This document shows, in pieces, positions 7,364-17,113 of a stretch of 64,000 bases of DNA. Every line of letters starts with the position of its first letter. The stretch's first letter is position 1. Made by a program: the position numbers and the translations under genes. Origin of the DNA: Bacilli bacterium (lineage in GTDB: Bacteria > Bacillota_I > Bacilli_A > RF39 > UBA660); the NCBI GenBank assembly GCA_017548925.1, contig JAFYYX010000001.1, positions 764,658 through 828,657 on the forward strand, read 5' to 3'. Below the pieces are notes generated by a model, which did no database searches, had not been told where the DNA came from, and saw only the letters and a program-made list of their open reading frames with translations.

Positions 7364-7392
7364 ATAATAGCAAAGAAAAATTAAGTTGTAAA
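7364..7392 (-). promoter_or_regulatory. Promoter of the ABC-2 exporter operon
   Basis: -35 TTTACA (7387-7392), a 17-base spacer, and an extended -10 TGCTATTAT (TATTAT at 7364-7369). It predicts a leader of about 90 bases containing the terminator hairpin at 7291-7342. Confidence 0.65.
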
Positions 7393-7401
7393 GTAAAAAT
7401 T

Positions 7402-8007
7402 TTATTTCATTACTTTTTTACACCAAGTCTTCTTACCACACTTAGGGCATTTAAGTCTTCTTGTATAACCCATATGTTGAGCAAAGAAAATTGTTTTAAA
7501 TGTTGGTTTAAATTTATGATGACAATTTTTACATTCTTGATATCCAGCAGCAGCATCAAGTGCAAGAGCTGCAAACATACAAAGTAAATATAAAATTACT
7601 CCAGGAATAAATAATAAAATATATTTAGATTCTTCTTCTACAGCAAGCATCAATAAAATTGTGTAAGCAACAAAAAATATCGTACTTCCAAATCCAATTA
7701 TATTAACAGCAAAGAATAATTTTTTATTCATTTCTTCTTCATTCTTTTTTAAACTAAGCAAATTTTCTTCTGCATGTTTTTCTAAATCTTTCATATCCAC
7801 TATTTCACCACTAAATAGATCATTAACAGATATTTTTAATATCTTACATAGTTCTGGAATTGTTCCAGCATCTGGCATACATACACCATTTTCCCATTTA
7901 GATATTGCTCTATCAGTAATACCTAATTTTTCCGCTAGTTCAGCTTGAGTTAAATTAACTTCTTTTCTTTTAGATGCAATAAACTCACCTATCTTTATTT
8001 GATCCAT
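7402..8007 (-). CDS. Membrane-tethered XRE-family regulator with zinc ribbon
   Basis: A 201-residue protein with three recognisable parts. An HTH_3/XRE domain (about 7-60, TQAELAEKLGITDRAISKWE) is followed by a charged linker and two transmembrane segments (about 97-121 and 129-152). A C-terminal zinc ribbon has Cys159, Cys162, Cys187 and Cys190. This architecture places the DNA-binding domain at the cytoplasmic face of the membrane. The gene sits directly upstream of the ABC-2 exporter operon on the same strand, so it is a candidate regulator of that operon; this is inference from position. The start ATG has AAAGGAG nine bases upstream. An overlapping out-of-frame ATG closer to the Shine-Dalgarno was rejected. 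Confidence 0.88.
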   Translation of the reverse strand: MDQIKIGEFIASKRKEVNLTQAELAEKLGITDRAISKWENGVCMPDAGTIPELCKILKISVNDLFSGEIVDMKDLEKHAEENLLSLKKNEEEMNKKLFFAVNIIGFGSTIFFVAYTILLMLAVEEESKYILLFIPGVILYLLCMFAALALDAAAGYQECKNCHHKFKPTFKTIFFAQHMGYTRRLKCPKCGKKTWCKKVMK

Positions 8008-8079
8008 CTAGCATTTCTCCTTTCTTATAAACAAACTATACTATTTTTTATATAAAACTAACACGAACTTAAAGTTGAG

Positions 8080-8499
8080 TTAATCTAAATCATCACTATA
8101 AAAGTCATCTTCATCCATATTTTCTTCTTCAAAATTCATTGGCTCATAATTTTGTTTACTTATTTCATCAACTTCCCAAGGTGATAAATCTACATGATTA
8201 GTTTTTGTACTTGATTTACCTCCAAATAGTCCACTAAATAAGCCACCTAGTATTGCAACTTTTCTAGCTTTCTTATATCTTTTTTCTTCTTCTATTTTAC
8301 GTGCTTCTCTTATTTTAGCTTCAGCTTCTAATTTTTTTCTTAAAACTATAGCATCATCTACAATTTGAGCATCAGCACCTTGTGCTTCTACTCTTTTTTT
8401 AATAATTTCTAAATTAGGAACATCATATTTATTAGCAAGACTATATGCAGTACTCTTTTCAACATTGCTTACAAAAGTATCAATATCTTGATTAAGCAT
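8080..8499 (-). CDS. Unknown charged protein
   Basis: A 139-residue protein with no recognised family. Residues 1-50 are predicted helical. A strongly charged, probably coiled-coil stretch rich in Glu, Arg and Lys covers about 50-85. A short hydrophobic Gly-rich patch (VAILGGLFSGLFGG) follows, and the C terminus is very acidic (EEENMDEDDFYSDDLD). No signal peptide or clear membrane helix is seen. The start was moved to the ATG at 8499 because the earlier GTG is part of the AAAGGTGAT Shine-Dalgarno. It lies downstream of the polC terminator and upstream of the XRE regulator on the same strand. No function is offered. Confidence 0.7.
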   Translation of the reverse strand: MLNQDIDTFVSNVEKSTAYSLANKYDVPNLEIIKKRVEAQGADAQIVDDAIVLRKKLEAEAKIREARKIEEEKRYKKARKVAILGGLFSGLFGGKSSTKTNHVDLSPWEVDEISKQNYEPMNFEEENMDEDDFYSDDLD

Positions 8500-8527
8500 A
8501 ACGATCACCTTTAAACAATTATATCAT

Positions 8528-8560
8528 AAAAAAAGTTCAATTTATTAAATTGAACTTTTT
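8528..8560 (-). terminator. Terminator of polC
   Basis: A perfect 14-bp stem (8530-8543 with 8547-8560, arm AAAAAGTTCAATTT) overlaps the polC stop codon and is followed by T on the minus strand. Confidence 0.8.
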
Positions 8561-11500
8561 AAAATAAACTTAACTGAGATGATTCAGGCATACCTTTAAA
8601 TATACCCATACCAGTCATTTTATCAATTAATGTTTGTGAAACTTTACATCTAGATTGGAAATCTTCAATACTGATAAATTCACCCTTTTGAGCTTCTTTT
8701 TCAATATTCATAGCAACAGTTTCACCAAGTCCATCAATAGTTACAAAAGATGGAAGTAAAGTATTATCATCCTCAACACCAAATGTAAGTCCCTTACATT
8801 TGTATAAATCAAATGGAGCAACTTTAATTCCTCTTGCAGCCATTTCAAGAGCAACATTAAGTGATTCAGATTGACCAACTTCTTTATTAGTTGCATCATA
8901 ACCTTTATTTTTAATTTCTACTAATTTATCTTTAATAGAATCATATCCACCAATCATGGCATTTATATCAAAATCAGTAGCTTTTGTTGAAAACCATGAT
9001 GCATAGAAATATGCAGGCATATGAACTTTATACCAAGCTATTCTAAATGCACTCATAACATATGCAGCAGCATGTGCTTTAGGGAACATGTACTTAATCT
9101 TTTCACATGAATTAATATACCAATCTGGAATATTAGCTTCTTGCATTGTTTGCTTATGTTCAGCCCATGTAGCTGGATCTTTACTTGCTTTTCCTTTTCG
9201 AACAAATTCCATAATTTTAAACGCTTTAATTGGTTTTAAGCCATTATAAATTAAGTAAACCATGATATCATCACGACATCCAATAACTTCACTAAATGGA
9301 ACAATATTATTTTTAATTAATTCTTGAGCATTTCCAAGCCATACATCAGTACCATGAGAAAGACCTGCTATTTTAACAAGTTCAGCAAACTTAGTTGGTT
9401 TAATTTCATCAACCATCCCAATTGTAAATGATGTTCCAAATTCTGGAATACCTAAGGTTCCAGTTGGACACATTATTTCCTCATTAGATACTTTTAATGC
9501 TTTAGTTGATGAGAAGATACTCATTGTTTCTTTATCATCAAATGGTACGGCATTAACATCAGTATGAGATAAATCTTGAATAAGTTTTAATTGTGTTGGA
9601 TCAGAGTGACCTAAAATATCTAGTTTTAATAAATCATCTTCTATTGAGTGATAATCAAAGTGTGTAGTTCTCCAAGGAGACTCTGGATCATCTGCTGGGA
9701 ATTGATAAGGTGTAAAATCATATACTTCTTTATAATCAGGTACAACAACAATACCACCTGGATGTTGACCTGTTGTTCTTTTAACACCAGTACACCCAAT
9801 AGCAAGTCTTTCAATTTCTGCATTTCTTGTTGATAAAATACCTTTATCTTCAAAATATCCTTTAACAAAACCATAAGCAGTTTTATCAGCAACAGTACCA
9901 ATAGTACCTGCTCTATATACATTATCAACACCAAATAATACTTTAGTATATTCATGAGCTGATGCTTGATTTAAATCTGAGAAGTTAAGGTCAATATCTG
10001 GAACCTTATCTGCATTAAATCCAAGGAAGGTAGCAAATGGCATATCTTGACCATCTTTTTTCATTACTTCTCCACAGTTAGGACATTTCATATCAGGTAA
10101 ATCAAAACCTGAATTATAATTTTTACCTAATGGATTACCTTCTTCATCATCAAATATACTATGTTGACATTTTAAACATCTATAGTGTGCTGGAAGTGGA
10201 TTAACTTCAGTTATACCCATTAAAGTTGCAATAAATGATGAACCAACAGATCCACGGGATCCAACTATATATCCATCATCATTTGAGTGTTTAACAAGTC
10301 TTTGTGCAATTAGGTAAATTGGGTCAAATCCTCCACCAATAATTCCACCTAAACTATCCTTAACTTTACTTTCAACTTTATCAGGTGTTTGATCACCATC
10401 TTCAGTAATCCAGTGGTTAATAACATATTCTTCAACAATTTTATGAATTTTATCGAATCCTTCTAAAATAGAATCATGAACATTCTCTAAAGTTTTTTTA
10501 TTTAATTCATCATTAGAAATATCCGGATTCAATTTATCTATTTTTTCATGCCAGTATGTGTAAACAATATCTCCATATAATTCTTTAGCAATACGCTCTT
10601 CAATATTTGATGGAAGTGGATTACCATACCAAGATGTTGCCTTATCATAAACTAAGTCTGTAACAACTCTCTTACAATCTAGATATGTTTCTCCATCATC
10701 ACTTCTAACTCTAGGTGAAAAAGGAACACCATGAGTATCAATAATAACTTCAATTTCTTGAACCATATCTAAAATTCTATTTGGATTATCAATAACAATT
10801 TCTTTAATTAATGCATCATTATTTAAGAAAACAAAATCTTCCATCATTTCTTTTGTAGTTCTAAAGTGTTGTGAAGGAATAGATTTAATTTCTTTTTTAG
10901 CAAGTGGATGTCTTCCTCCACCAGGTACTTTTTGATTAACAATTATTTCACGGTAAATCTTATCTTCTCTATCAAAATGGTGTACATCACCTGTTGCAAC
11001 AATTAACTTACCATTTTTCTTTGTTTCATCAATTATTTTTCTTATATGTGCTTCTAGTTCATAATTATCTTTAAAATCACCTGTTTGAATTAAATGAGAA
11101 TATACTTCTGGTGGTTGAACTTCTACATAATCATAAAATTTAATTATATTGGCTAAGTCTGATGAGTCTTTACTTCTTGCTTCAATAAAGACTTCTGACT
11201 CATAACAACCACTACCTAGTATAAGTCCATCTCTTAGTTCATTTAAAACACTTCTTGGTATTCTAGGTGTTTTATATAAATACTTAGTATTAGCAAGTGA
11301 AATGATTTTAAATAAATTCTTAAGACCATTTCTATTAAGTGCAATTGCATTAAAATGAAATGTTCTACCAAATTTATGTATTTCTTCTTTAGATACAAGT
11401 TTTGAATCAATATCACTAACAGTTTCAATATTTTGTTGTAATAATTTTTTTAGCATTTTATCAAATACTAAAGCAGTTCCCTCAGCATCATAATCAGCTC

Positions 11501-13175
11501 TATGGTGTGATTCTTCATCAAATGGAACATTATATCTTTTAACAAGTGCTGATAAACTATGTCTAGCAAATCCTTGATCTAATTGTCTTGATAACTCTAA
11601 AGTATCAATAACAGTATTTTTAAATTCACCCATATCATATTTTTTCATTGCCATTTGAACAAACGAAATATCAAATTTAGCATTATGGGCAACCATAGGT
11701 AAACTACCAGACCAATCTAGAAATTCTTGAGTGACTGTTTTTTCATCATCAGCATCTTTAACCATTTCATCAGTGATTTCAGTTAAAGCTGTAATATTAT
11801 CAGGAATATGGTATCCAGGGTTAATAAATTTATCAAATCTATCAATTATTTCGCCATCTTTAATTTTAACTGCACCAATTTCAATCATTTGATCTCCACC
11901 AGCAGCATTAAAACCAGTTGTTTCAGTATCAAATACAACAAAAGTATTACCTTCAAGTTTTTCATCAGTTGGATCTTTTACTATTGTAGTTGTATCATCA
12001 ACTAAAGTAAGTTCTGTTCCATATAAACCTTTAAACTTTTTAGAAGGATCTTCTTGTTTTTTATTATATCCACTTATAATTTGATAAGCTATTGGGAAGG
12101 CTTGACAACCATTATGATCAGTTATTGCTACTCCCTTATAACCCATTTCAATACATCTAGAAACAAGTTCACAAGTATGTTTTCCTAAATCAACTTTAGT
12201 TAAACCATCCATTTGACTCATCATTGTATGAGCATGAAGTTCTACTCTTTTTATAGGAGCATCATCAATTCTTGCTTCTTCTTTATTAGGAATCTTTTCA
12301 ATTGATTTAATATTAAATACTAAATCTTTTAAATAATTATCATTTTGGACATCTCCATAAAAACGATACCAATTATTTTCCTTTAAGTTTTTAGAAATAT
12401 ACTTATATTCTTCTTCATCAAAACGTAAAAGTTTAGCCATAATACTATTAGTTTTATCACTAATCTTTAAATTAAAGATATAAATCATACCTTTTTGACC
12501 TTGTCTTTCAACAAAATCAGTTCCAAAAACATATGCTTCAACAAGCACATTTTTCATTTCTGTATTTAAATCATTTATTAAAGATATTTCTCCATCATAA
12601 TGTTTACCATAAATAACCGGAGATACTTCTTCTTTTACTTCTTCTAATTTAACTTCTTCTTTACTTTTCTTAATTTCATTTATAATTTCATCACGTTTTG
12701 CATCATTTAATCTTGTTGTAATTATAAATTCAGGAAGTCCAAAACTAAGAAGTTCTGCAGTAATTTTTTTAGCTTCTTTATTAATTTCAGTTTCTTCTAT
12801 TTTACTAGTTACTTCAATAATAATTATTTCTCCATCTTTTTCAATAATAGTATTTTGTAAACTTGTTAAAGATGGTCTTTTCTTAGCAAGATTATTAATC
12901 ATTTCACTAATATAATTATTAATATCTTCATCTGTTAAATTTTCATATTTAAAAACAATCTTACACTTTTTTTCTCCATTAATACCTTTATTAGCACATG
13001 AAATAAGTTTCTTTATATCTTTTAAATTAATAAGTGATGGAGAATTTAAGTGCACAGTAAAAACTTCACTTTTTTTATTAAGAACTACTTTTTCAACAAG
13101 AACATTCTGGAAGTTTTCTATAGAACTTGGTTTAAAACTAATACTATCAAAAAATCTTTGCAAAGTATCATTCAT
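8559..13175 (-). CDS. polC: DNA polymerase III PolC, main replicative polymerase
   Basis: A 1538-residue PolC, about 100 residues longer than the B. subtilis enzyme. In order it has an N-terminal domain and OB fold (to about 300), a PHP domain beginning HAHTMMSQMDG (314-324), and a DEDD 3'-5' proofreading exonuclease inserted into the PHP domain (Asp416, Glu418; HHRADYDAEGT with Asp561). It then has the palm with a PolC zinc finger (Cys1000, Cys1003, Cys1031, Cys1034) and the catalytic PDIDLNFSD (1059-1067). The PHP metal ligands look intact (HAH, ITDHN). Start ATG with GGGAGG. The gene follows dnaE on the same strand with a terminator between them, so both Firmicute replicative polymerases lie side by side. 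Confidence 0.97.
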   Translation of the reverse strand: MNDTLQRFFDSISFKPSSIENFQNVLVEKVVLNKKSEVFTVHLNSPSLINLKDIKKLISCANKGINGEKKCKIVFKYENLTDEDINNYISEMINNLAKKRPSLTSLQNTIIEKDGEIIIIEVTSKIEETEINKEAKKITAELLSFGLPEFIITTRLNDAKRDEIINEIKKSKEEVKLEEVKEEVSPVIYGKHYDGEISLINDLNTEMKNVLVEAYVFGTDFVERQGQKGMIYIFNLKISDKTNSIMAKLLRFDEEEYKYISKNLKENNWYRFYGDVQNDNYLKDLVFNIKSIEKIPNKEEARIDDAPIKRVELHAHTMMSQMDGLTKVDLGKHTCELVSRCIEMGYKGVAITDHNGCQAFPIAYQIISGYNKKQEDPSKKFKGLYGTELTLVDDTTTIVKDPTDEKLEGNTFVVFDTETTGFNAAGGDQMIEIGAVKIKDGEIIDRFDKFINPGYHIPDNITALTEITDEMVKDADDEKTVTQEFLDWSGSLPMVAHNAKFDISFVQMAMKKYDMGEFKNTVIDTLELSRQLDQGFARHSLSALVKRYNVPFDEESHHRADYDAEGTALVFDKMLKKLLQQNIETVSDIDSKLVSKEEIHKFGRTFHFNAIALNRNGLKNLFKIISLANTKYLYKTPRIPRSVLNELRDGLILGSGCYESEVFIEARSKDSSDLANIIKFYDYVEVQPPEVYSHLIQTGDFKDNYELEAHIRKIIDETKKNGKLIVATGDVHHFDREDKIYREIIVNQKVPGGGRHPLAKKEIKSIPSQHFRTTKEMMEDFVFLNNDALIKEIVIDNPNRILDMVQEIEVIIDTHGVPFSPRVRSDDGETYLDCKRVVTDLVYDKATSWYGNPLPSNIEERIAKELYGDIVYTYWHEKIDKLNPDISNDELNKKTLENVHDSILEGFDKIHKIVEEYVINHWITEDGDQTPDKVESKVKDSLGGIIGGGFDPIYLIAQRLVKHSNDDGYIVGSRGSVGSSFIATLMGITEVNPLPAHYRCLKCQHSIFDDEEGNPLGKNYNSGFDLPDMKCPNCGEVMKKDGQDMPFATFLGFNADKVPDIDLNFSDLNQASAHEYTKVLFGVDNVYRAGTIGTVADKTAYGFVKGYFEDKGILSTRNAEIERLAIGCTGVKRTTGQHPGGIVVVPDYKEVYDFTPYQFPADDPESPWRTTHFDYHSIEDDLLKLDILGHSDPTQLKLIQDLSHTDVNAVPFDDKETMSIFSSTKALKVSNEEIMCPTGTLGIPEFGTSFTIGMVDEIKPTKFAELVKIAGLSHGTDVWLGNAQELIKNNIVPFSEVIGCRDDIMVYLIYNGLKPIKAFKIMEFVRKGKASKDPATWAEHKQTMQEANIPDWYINSCEKIKYMFPKAHAAAYVMSAFRIAWYKVHMPAYFYASWFSTKATDFDINAMIGGYDSIKDKLVEIKNKGYDATNKEVGQSESLNVALEMAARGIKVAPFDLYKCKGLTFGVEDDNTLLPSFVTIDGLGETVAMNIEKEAQKGEFISIEDFQSRCKVSQTLIDKMTGMGIFKGMPESSQLSLF

Positions 13176-13224
13176 ATATAAAACCTCCCTTGAATTTTAC
13201 GACTAAAATTATTATAACATATAA

Positions 13225-13250
13225 TAAAAAAAAATCACATAAAGTGATTT
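13225..13250 (-). terminator. Terminator between dnaE and polC
   Basis: Stem AAATCAC/GTGATTT (13232-13238 with 13244-13250) followed on the minus strand by eight or more T. It lies just beyond the dnaE stop. Confidence 0.7.
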
Positions 13251-13259
13251 CTTTTTTTA

Positions 13260-16151
13260 CTATTTTTTTCTATCAATTGTGTTAACTAAAATTTGATAGT
13301 CATTATATCTTTTTCCAACAGTGCCTTTAACTAATATAATATCTCCAACAGTCACCTTTTCAATTAAACTAATATTTCTTGGAAATACTATAAGTTCTAT
13401 TTCGCCTGTTTCATCTGATGCTAAAATAGATGCCATATTCTCACTTTTTTTAGTTTTAAAAGTATCAATATTTTCAATAACAAGAACCATGTTAACTTGT
13501 TTATCAAAATATTTAGATACATTTTCTATTTTTACAACTTTTTCTTGATAAGCAGATGATGGATGATTCGAAATATAAAAACCATATATTTCTTTTTCAA
13601 TTAATCTTAATTCTTTTTCTTGATAATCTTTTTCAATAATTAAATATGGTTCTTGAATTTCTCCTTCTTCAAGTCCATTTGCTATTTCAGCATAATTAAG
13701 TATTGAATCAATATTACTAACTAAAGTTTTCATATTATATCCAAAAGTTCTAAATGCATCAGCATTTATTAACTTTTCAATATTATTTTTATTAATAAAC
13801 TTTACTGGTACTCTTCTAACAAAATCAAAAATACTTTTATATTCCCCATTTTTTTCTCTTTCAATAGTTATAGCACTAGCAAATTCTTCAGTAATACCAG
13901 TAATTTGATTTAGTGGAAGAAGTATATTTACTCCTTTAATAATAAACATATTAGTGCTTTTATTAATTAAAGGTTTATGAAGTTTTAAATGAAATTTTAA
14001 AGCTTCCATTAAATATTCTTTACATTTAATTTGTGCTTTACCAAATATATTTAAGTTAGCAACAATAAACTTATCTGGATAATTAGCTTTTAAATATGCC
14101 ATTTCATAACCAATCAAAGCATAAGCAACACTATGAGCTTTATTAAATCCATAATCAGCAAATTTAAGTATTAAATTATATATCTCTTCAGCAACATCTT
14201 TTTGATAACCTTTATCAACTGATCTAGAAATAAAGTTCTCTTTTTCACTTAAAATTATTTCTTCTTTTTTCTTACTCATAGCTCTTCTAATATTATCTGC
14301 TTCTGCAAATGAATAATCAGCCATGAACTGTAGAATTTGCATGATTTGTTCTTGATATACAATTATGCCATTAGTTTCTTTTAAAATATCTTTAAGTGAA
14401 TTATCTGGATATTTAATTAAATTTGGATGATTTTTATTTTTAATATATAAATCAATATTATCCATAGGTCCAGGTCTAAATAAAGCAATAGCAACAAGTA
14501 AATCAGAAAAACTTGTTGGTTTTAACTTAACAAGTAAATTTTGCATACCTGGAGTTTCAAATTGAAATATTCCTTTAGTATTACCACTTGATAGTAATCT
14601 ATAAGTCTTACTATCATCAAGTGGTATAGTTGATAAATCAAAGTTTTTATCATCTTCTTTAATAATATTAACAATTTCTTTAATAACTGATAGATTTTTA
14701 AGACCTAAGAAATCCATCTTAAGTAATCCATTTTCTTCTAAGTTATCTTTTGTTAAACCAACAACAAGTCCATTTTCATTTTTAATAACTGGAACAATAT
14801 CTTTTAAGTTTTCACTTGAAATAACAACTCCAGCTGCATGAACAGAAGTATGTCTTTTAAGTCCGTATAACTTACTTGCTATCTTATAACATTTCTTTAA
14901 GTTACTATCTTCATTAAGAACTTTTTTTACATTATCAGTATAGTTTTCAACAAGTGTTTTATCAGCATCAATATATTTCATTAATCTTGATAAAGTGCTA
15001 TCTTCAATATTAAGTATTCTAGCAACATCCCTTAAAGCTTGTTTAGAACCAAGCGTTCCATAAGTAATAACTAAACCTACTTTATCAAAAGAATATTTAT
15101 CTTTAACATAGTTAATGATGTCATATCTTCTTTCATCTTCAAAGTCTATATCAATATCAGGCATAGTTACTCTTTTTGGATTTAAGAATCTTTCAAAAAG
15201 TAAATTATATTTAAGCGGATCTATATCAGTTATTCCTAAACAATAACTTACTAAAGATCCAGCAGCAGATCCTCTTCCTGGACCAACAGATATTTTATTT
15301 TTTTTAGCATATAAAACATAATCATAAACAATTAAAAAATAATCAACAAAACCCATACTTTTAATTGTTTCAAGTTCATAATTTAGTCTTTGTTTATAAT
15401 TATCAGATACTTCATTATGTAATCTTTTATTTAAACCTTTAATACATAAACTACCAAGTAGATTATATGGATCCTTATCTGTTGGATACTTAGGTAAATA
15501 ATTAGGTTTTTCAGGAAAAGTAATATCTATTTTATTAATAATTTCACTATAATCATATCCTTCAGTGCTGTTAATAAAAGTATCAAGGGAAATATAATTA
15601 TTTTCATCTATTTCTTCTACTGTTTTACCACTTTTAATTAATTGTAAATAATTAAGATATTTTAAATCTTCATCTTCTATTGCTCTAATATCATCTAAGT
15701 GTACTTCTTTATATGAAGTAACTAAAATATTCTTCTTTTCTTCAATTGTTGAATATGAAACATATAAATCAAAATCTTTAAATTCTTTAGCAAATTCTTT
15801 AGATGCATATGGGACAATAATAATTATATTATCTTTAATTTTAGACACATCAAAAATAGTAAGTTCTCTTTCTTGACTTAAATAACTTATATTAAGTAAA
15901 TCTTTATAACCATCATAATTTTTAGCATATAAATAAATGCTTTTATTATCTATAAATATTTCAAGACCAATAATTGGTTTTATATTATTTTTTTTACATT
16001 CTTTATAAAACAAATAAGAACCAAGTAAATTATCATCACAAATTCCAGCAACAGTTACATTACTTTTTTTAAGAGCAGGAAAAAGTTTATCAAGTGTAAT
16101 CAAACTAGATAAAAGTGTATATTCAGTTGTAATCTTAATTGGAATCTGCAT
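13260..16151 (-). CDS. dnaE: DNA polymerase III DnaE (DnaE3 type)
   Basis: A 963-residue second C-family polymerase that in Firmicutes extends primers before hand-off to PolC. The catalytic palm motif is MPDIDIDFED (Asp332, Asp334), followed by finger and beta-clamp-binding regions and a C-terminal OB domain (about 880-955). It lacks an exonuclease. The N-terminal PHP domain is degraded: the usual HxHS metal motif reads KITTEYTLLSS, and the usual TDH reads ICDDN. PHP-dependent activity is therefore not expected. It is shorter than B. subtilis DnaE (about 1115 residues), as in reduced Bacilli genomes. Start ATG with GGGTGGGTG. The sirtuin gene lies upstream on the same strand, 45 bases away. 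Confidence 0.96.
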   Translation of the reverse strand: MQIPIKITTEYTLLSSLITLDKLFPALKKSNVTVAGICDDNLLGSYLFYKECKKNNIKPIIGLEIFIDNKSIYLYAKNYDGYKDLLNISYLSQERELTIFDVSKIKDNIIIIVPYASKEFAKEFKDFDLYVSYSTIEEKKNILVTSYKEVHLDDIRAIEDEDLKYLNYLQLIKSGKTVEEIDENNYISLDTFINSTEGYDYSEIINKIDITFPEKPNYLPKYPTDKDPYNLLGSLCIKGLNKRLHNEVSDNYKQRLNYELETIKSMGFVDYFLIVYDYVLYAKKNKISVGPGRGSAAGSLVSYCLGITDIDPLKYNLLFERFLNPKRVTMPDIDIDFEDERRYDIINYVKDKYSFDKVGLVITYGTLGSKQALRDVARILNIEDSTLSRLMKYIDADKTLVENYTDNVKKVLNEDSNLKKCYKIASKLYGLKRHTSVHAAGVVISSENLKDIVPVIKNENGLVVGLTKDNLEENGLLKMDFLGLKNLSVIKEIVNIIKEDDKNFDLSTIPLDDSKTYRLLSSGNTKGIFQFETPGMQNLLVKLKPTSFSDLLVAIALFRPGPMDNIDLYIKNKNHPNLIKYPDNSLKDILKETNGIIVYQEQIMQILQFMADYSFAEADNIRRAMSKKKEEIILSEKENFISRSVDKGYQKDVAEEIYNLILKFADYGFNKAHSVAYALIGYEMAYLKANYPDKFIVANLNIFGKAQIKCKEYLMEALKFHLKLHKPLINKSTNMFIIKGVNILLPLNQITGITEEFASAITIEREKNGEYKSIFDFVRRVPVKFINKNNIEKLINADAFRTFGYNMKTLVSNIDSILNYAEIANGLEEGEIQEPYLIIEKDYQEKELRLIEKEIYGFYISNHPSSAYQEKVVKIENVSKYFDKQVNMVLVIENIDTFKTKKSENMASILASDETGEIELIVFPRNISLIEKVTVGDIILVKGTVGKRYNDYQILVNTIDRKK

Positions 16152-16196
16152 GACTATTCACCCACCCTCTAAATAAAGTATATCATAAATTATTTT

Positions 16197-16979
16197 CTAT
16201 TTATTTTTTTCATCACGATATTTTTTTAAACTTCTAGCAAAGTCCATAACATCACCATCATATTTAATAACATCTTCTTTAAATCCATCGATTGATGTTG
16301 GACCCATATTTATTAAAAATAGTTTTTTATCTTTACCATTAAATCTAGCTAAGTGCATAGTTTCAATAAAATGATGCACTAATACTCTTATTGGATAAAT
16401 CTCAAGTCCAGTACCTATAATAAGTAAAGTTTTTGCATACATAAAATCATTATCAGCTTGATCTAATACTCCAGGTTTATAACTTTCATTATAAAAAACA
16501 ATATTAGGTCTAATTAATGAACCACATTCTGTGCAGTGTGGCACAAAATCCATATTTTTTACTTCATCATATGAGTATTCTTTTTTACAATTTATACAGC
16601 TAAAACTAGTTCCGCCATGTAGTTCTATTACATTTTTTGAACCAGCTGCTTGGTGAAGTCCATCTATATTTTGTGTATATAAAGCTCTTATGTATCCATC
16701 ATTTTCTAAATCAGCAAGTACTTCATGAGCTAAATTAGGTTTAATATCATCACTAGTTAAAATATATTTTCTATAGAATCTATAAAACTCTTCTGGATGC
16801 TCTTCTAAATATCCAGAAGTAAGTATAGAAATGCCATCTTCTGCATCTTTATAAATACCATTTGCACCTCTAAAATCTTTAATTCCACTAGGAGTTGATA
16901 TCCCAGCACCTGTTAAAACTAAGATGTTTTTCTTCTCCATTTGTTTAGTAAATTCGCTCATAAATTCTTCTATTGTCAT
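16197..16979 (-). CDS. NAD-dependent protein deacylase, sirtuin family
   Basis: A 260-residue Sir2 protein that removes acyl groups from lysines using NAD. Visible are the NAD-binding GAGIS (24-28), TQNID (102-106), catalytic His121 in ELHGG, and a structural zinc site (Cys128, Cys131, Cys149, Cys152). The C-terminal NAD phrase LLIIGTGLEIYPI is also present. The length is standard for bacterial CobB-like enzymes. Start ATG with AAGGTGAT. It is the first gene of a minus-strand run leading into dnaE and is divergent from rpmB. A specific target cannot be predicted from the sequence. Confidence 0.95.
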   Translation of the reverse strand: MTIEEFMSEFTKQMEKKNILVLTGAGISTPSGIKDFRGANGIYKDAEDGISILTSGYLEEHPEEFYRFYRKYILTSDDIKPNLAHEVLADLENDGYIRALYTQNIDGLHQAAGSKNVIELHGGTSFSCINCKKEYSYDEVKNMDFVPHCTECGSLIRPNIVFYNESYKPGVLDQADNDFMYAKTLLIIGTGLEIYPIRVLVHHFIETMHLARFNGKDKKLFLINMGPTSIDGFKEDVIKYDGDVMDFARSLKKYRDEKNK

Positions 16980-17051
16980 ATTTAATCACCTTATACATAA
17001 TAATTTATATTATGATAACACAAAGTAAAGCATTATAAAACCTTATTTTAT

Positions 17052-17080
17052 TTGACTTTAAGCATTATTTTTGGTATCAT
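17052..17080 (+). promoter_or_regulatory. Promoter of rpmB
   Basis: -35 TTGACT (17052-17057), a 17-base spacer, -10 TATCAT (17075-17080), giving a short leader before the GGAGGTGG of the bL28 gene. Confidence 0.7.
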
Positions 17081-17113
17081 TTTTAAGTAATTCAATTGGA
17101 GGTGGCTTAGATT

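Noticed and set aside
7188..7373. A 61-codon minus-strand frame across the ABC leader that might be a leader peptide.
   Set aside because: It starts at TTG without a ribosome site, runs into the ATPase gene in another frame, and has no resistance-peptide or amino-acid run pattern.
9641..12005. Several 60-100 codon frames antisense to or overlapping polC, including 9641-9955, 11243-11428 and 11808-12005.
   Set aside because: They are shadows of the polC coding frame with low-complexity Ile/Leu/Lys composition and no ribosome sites.
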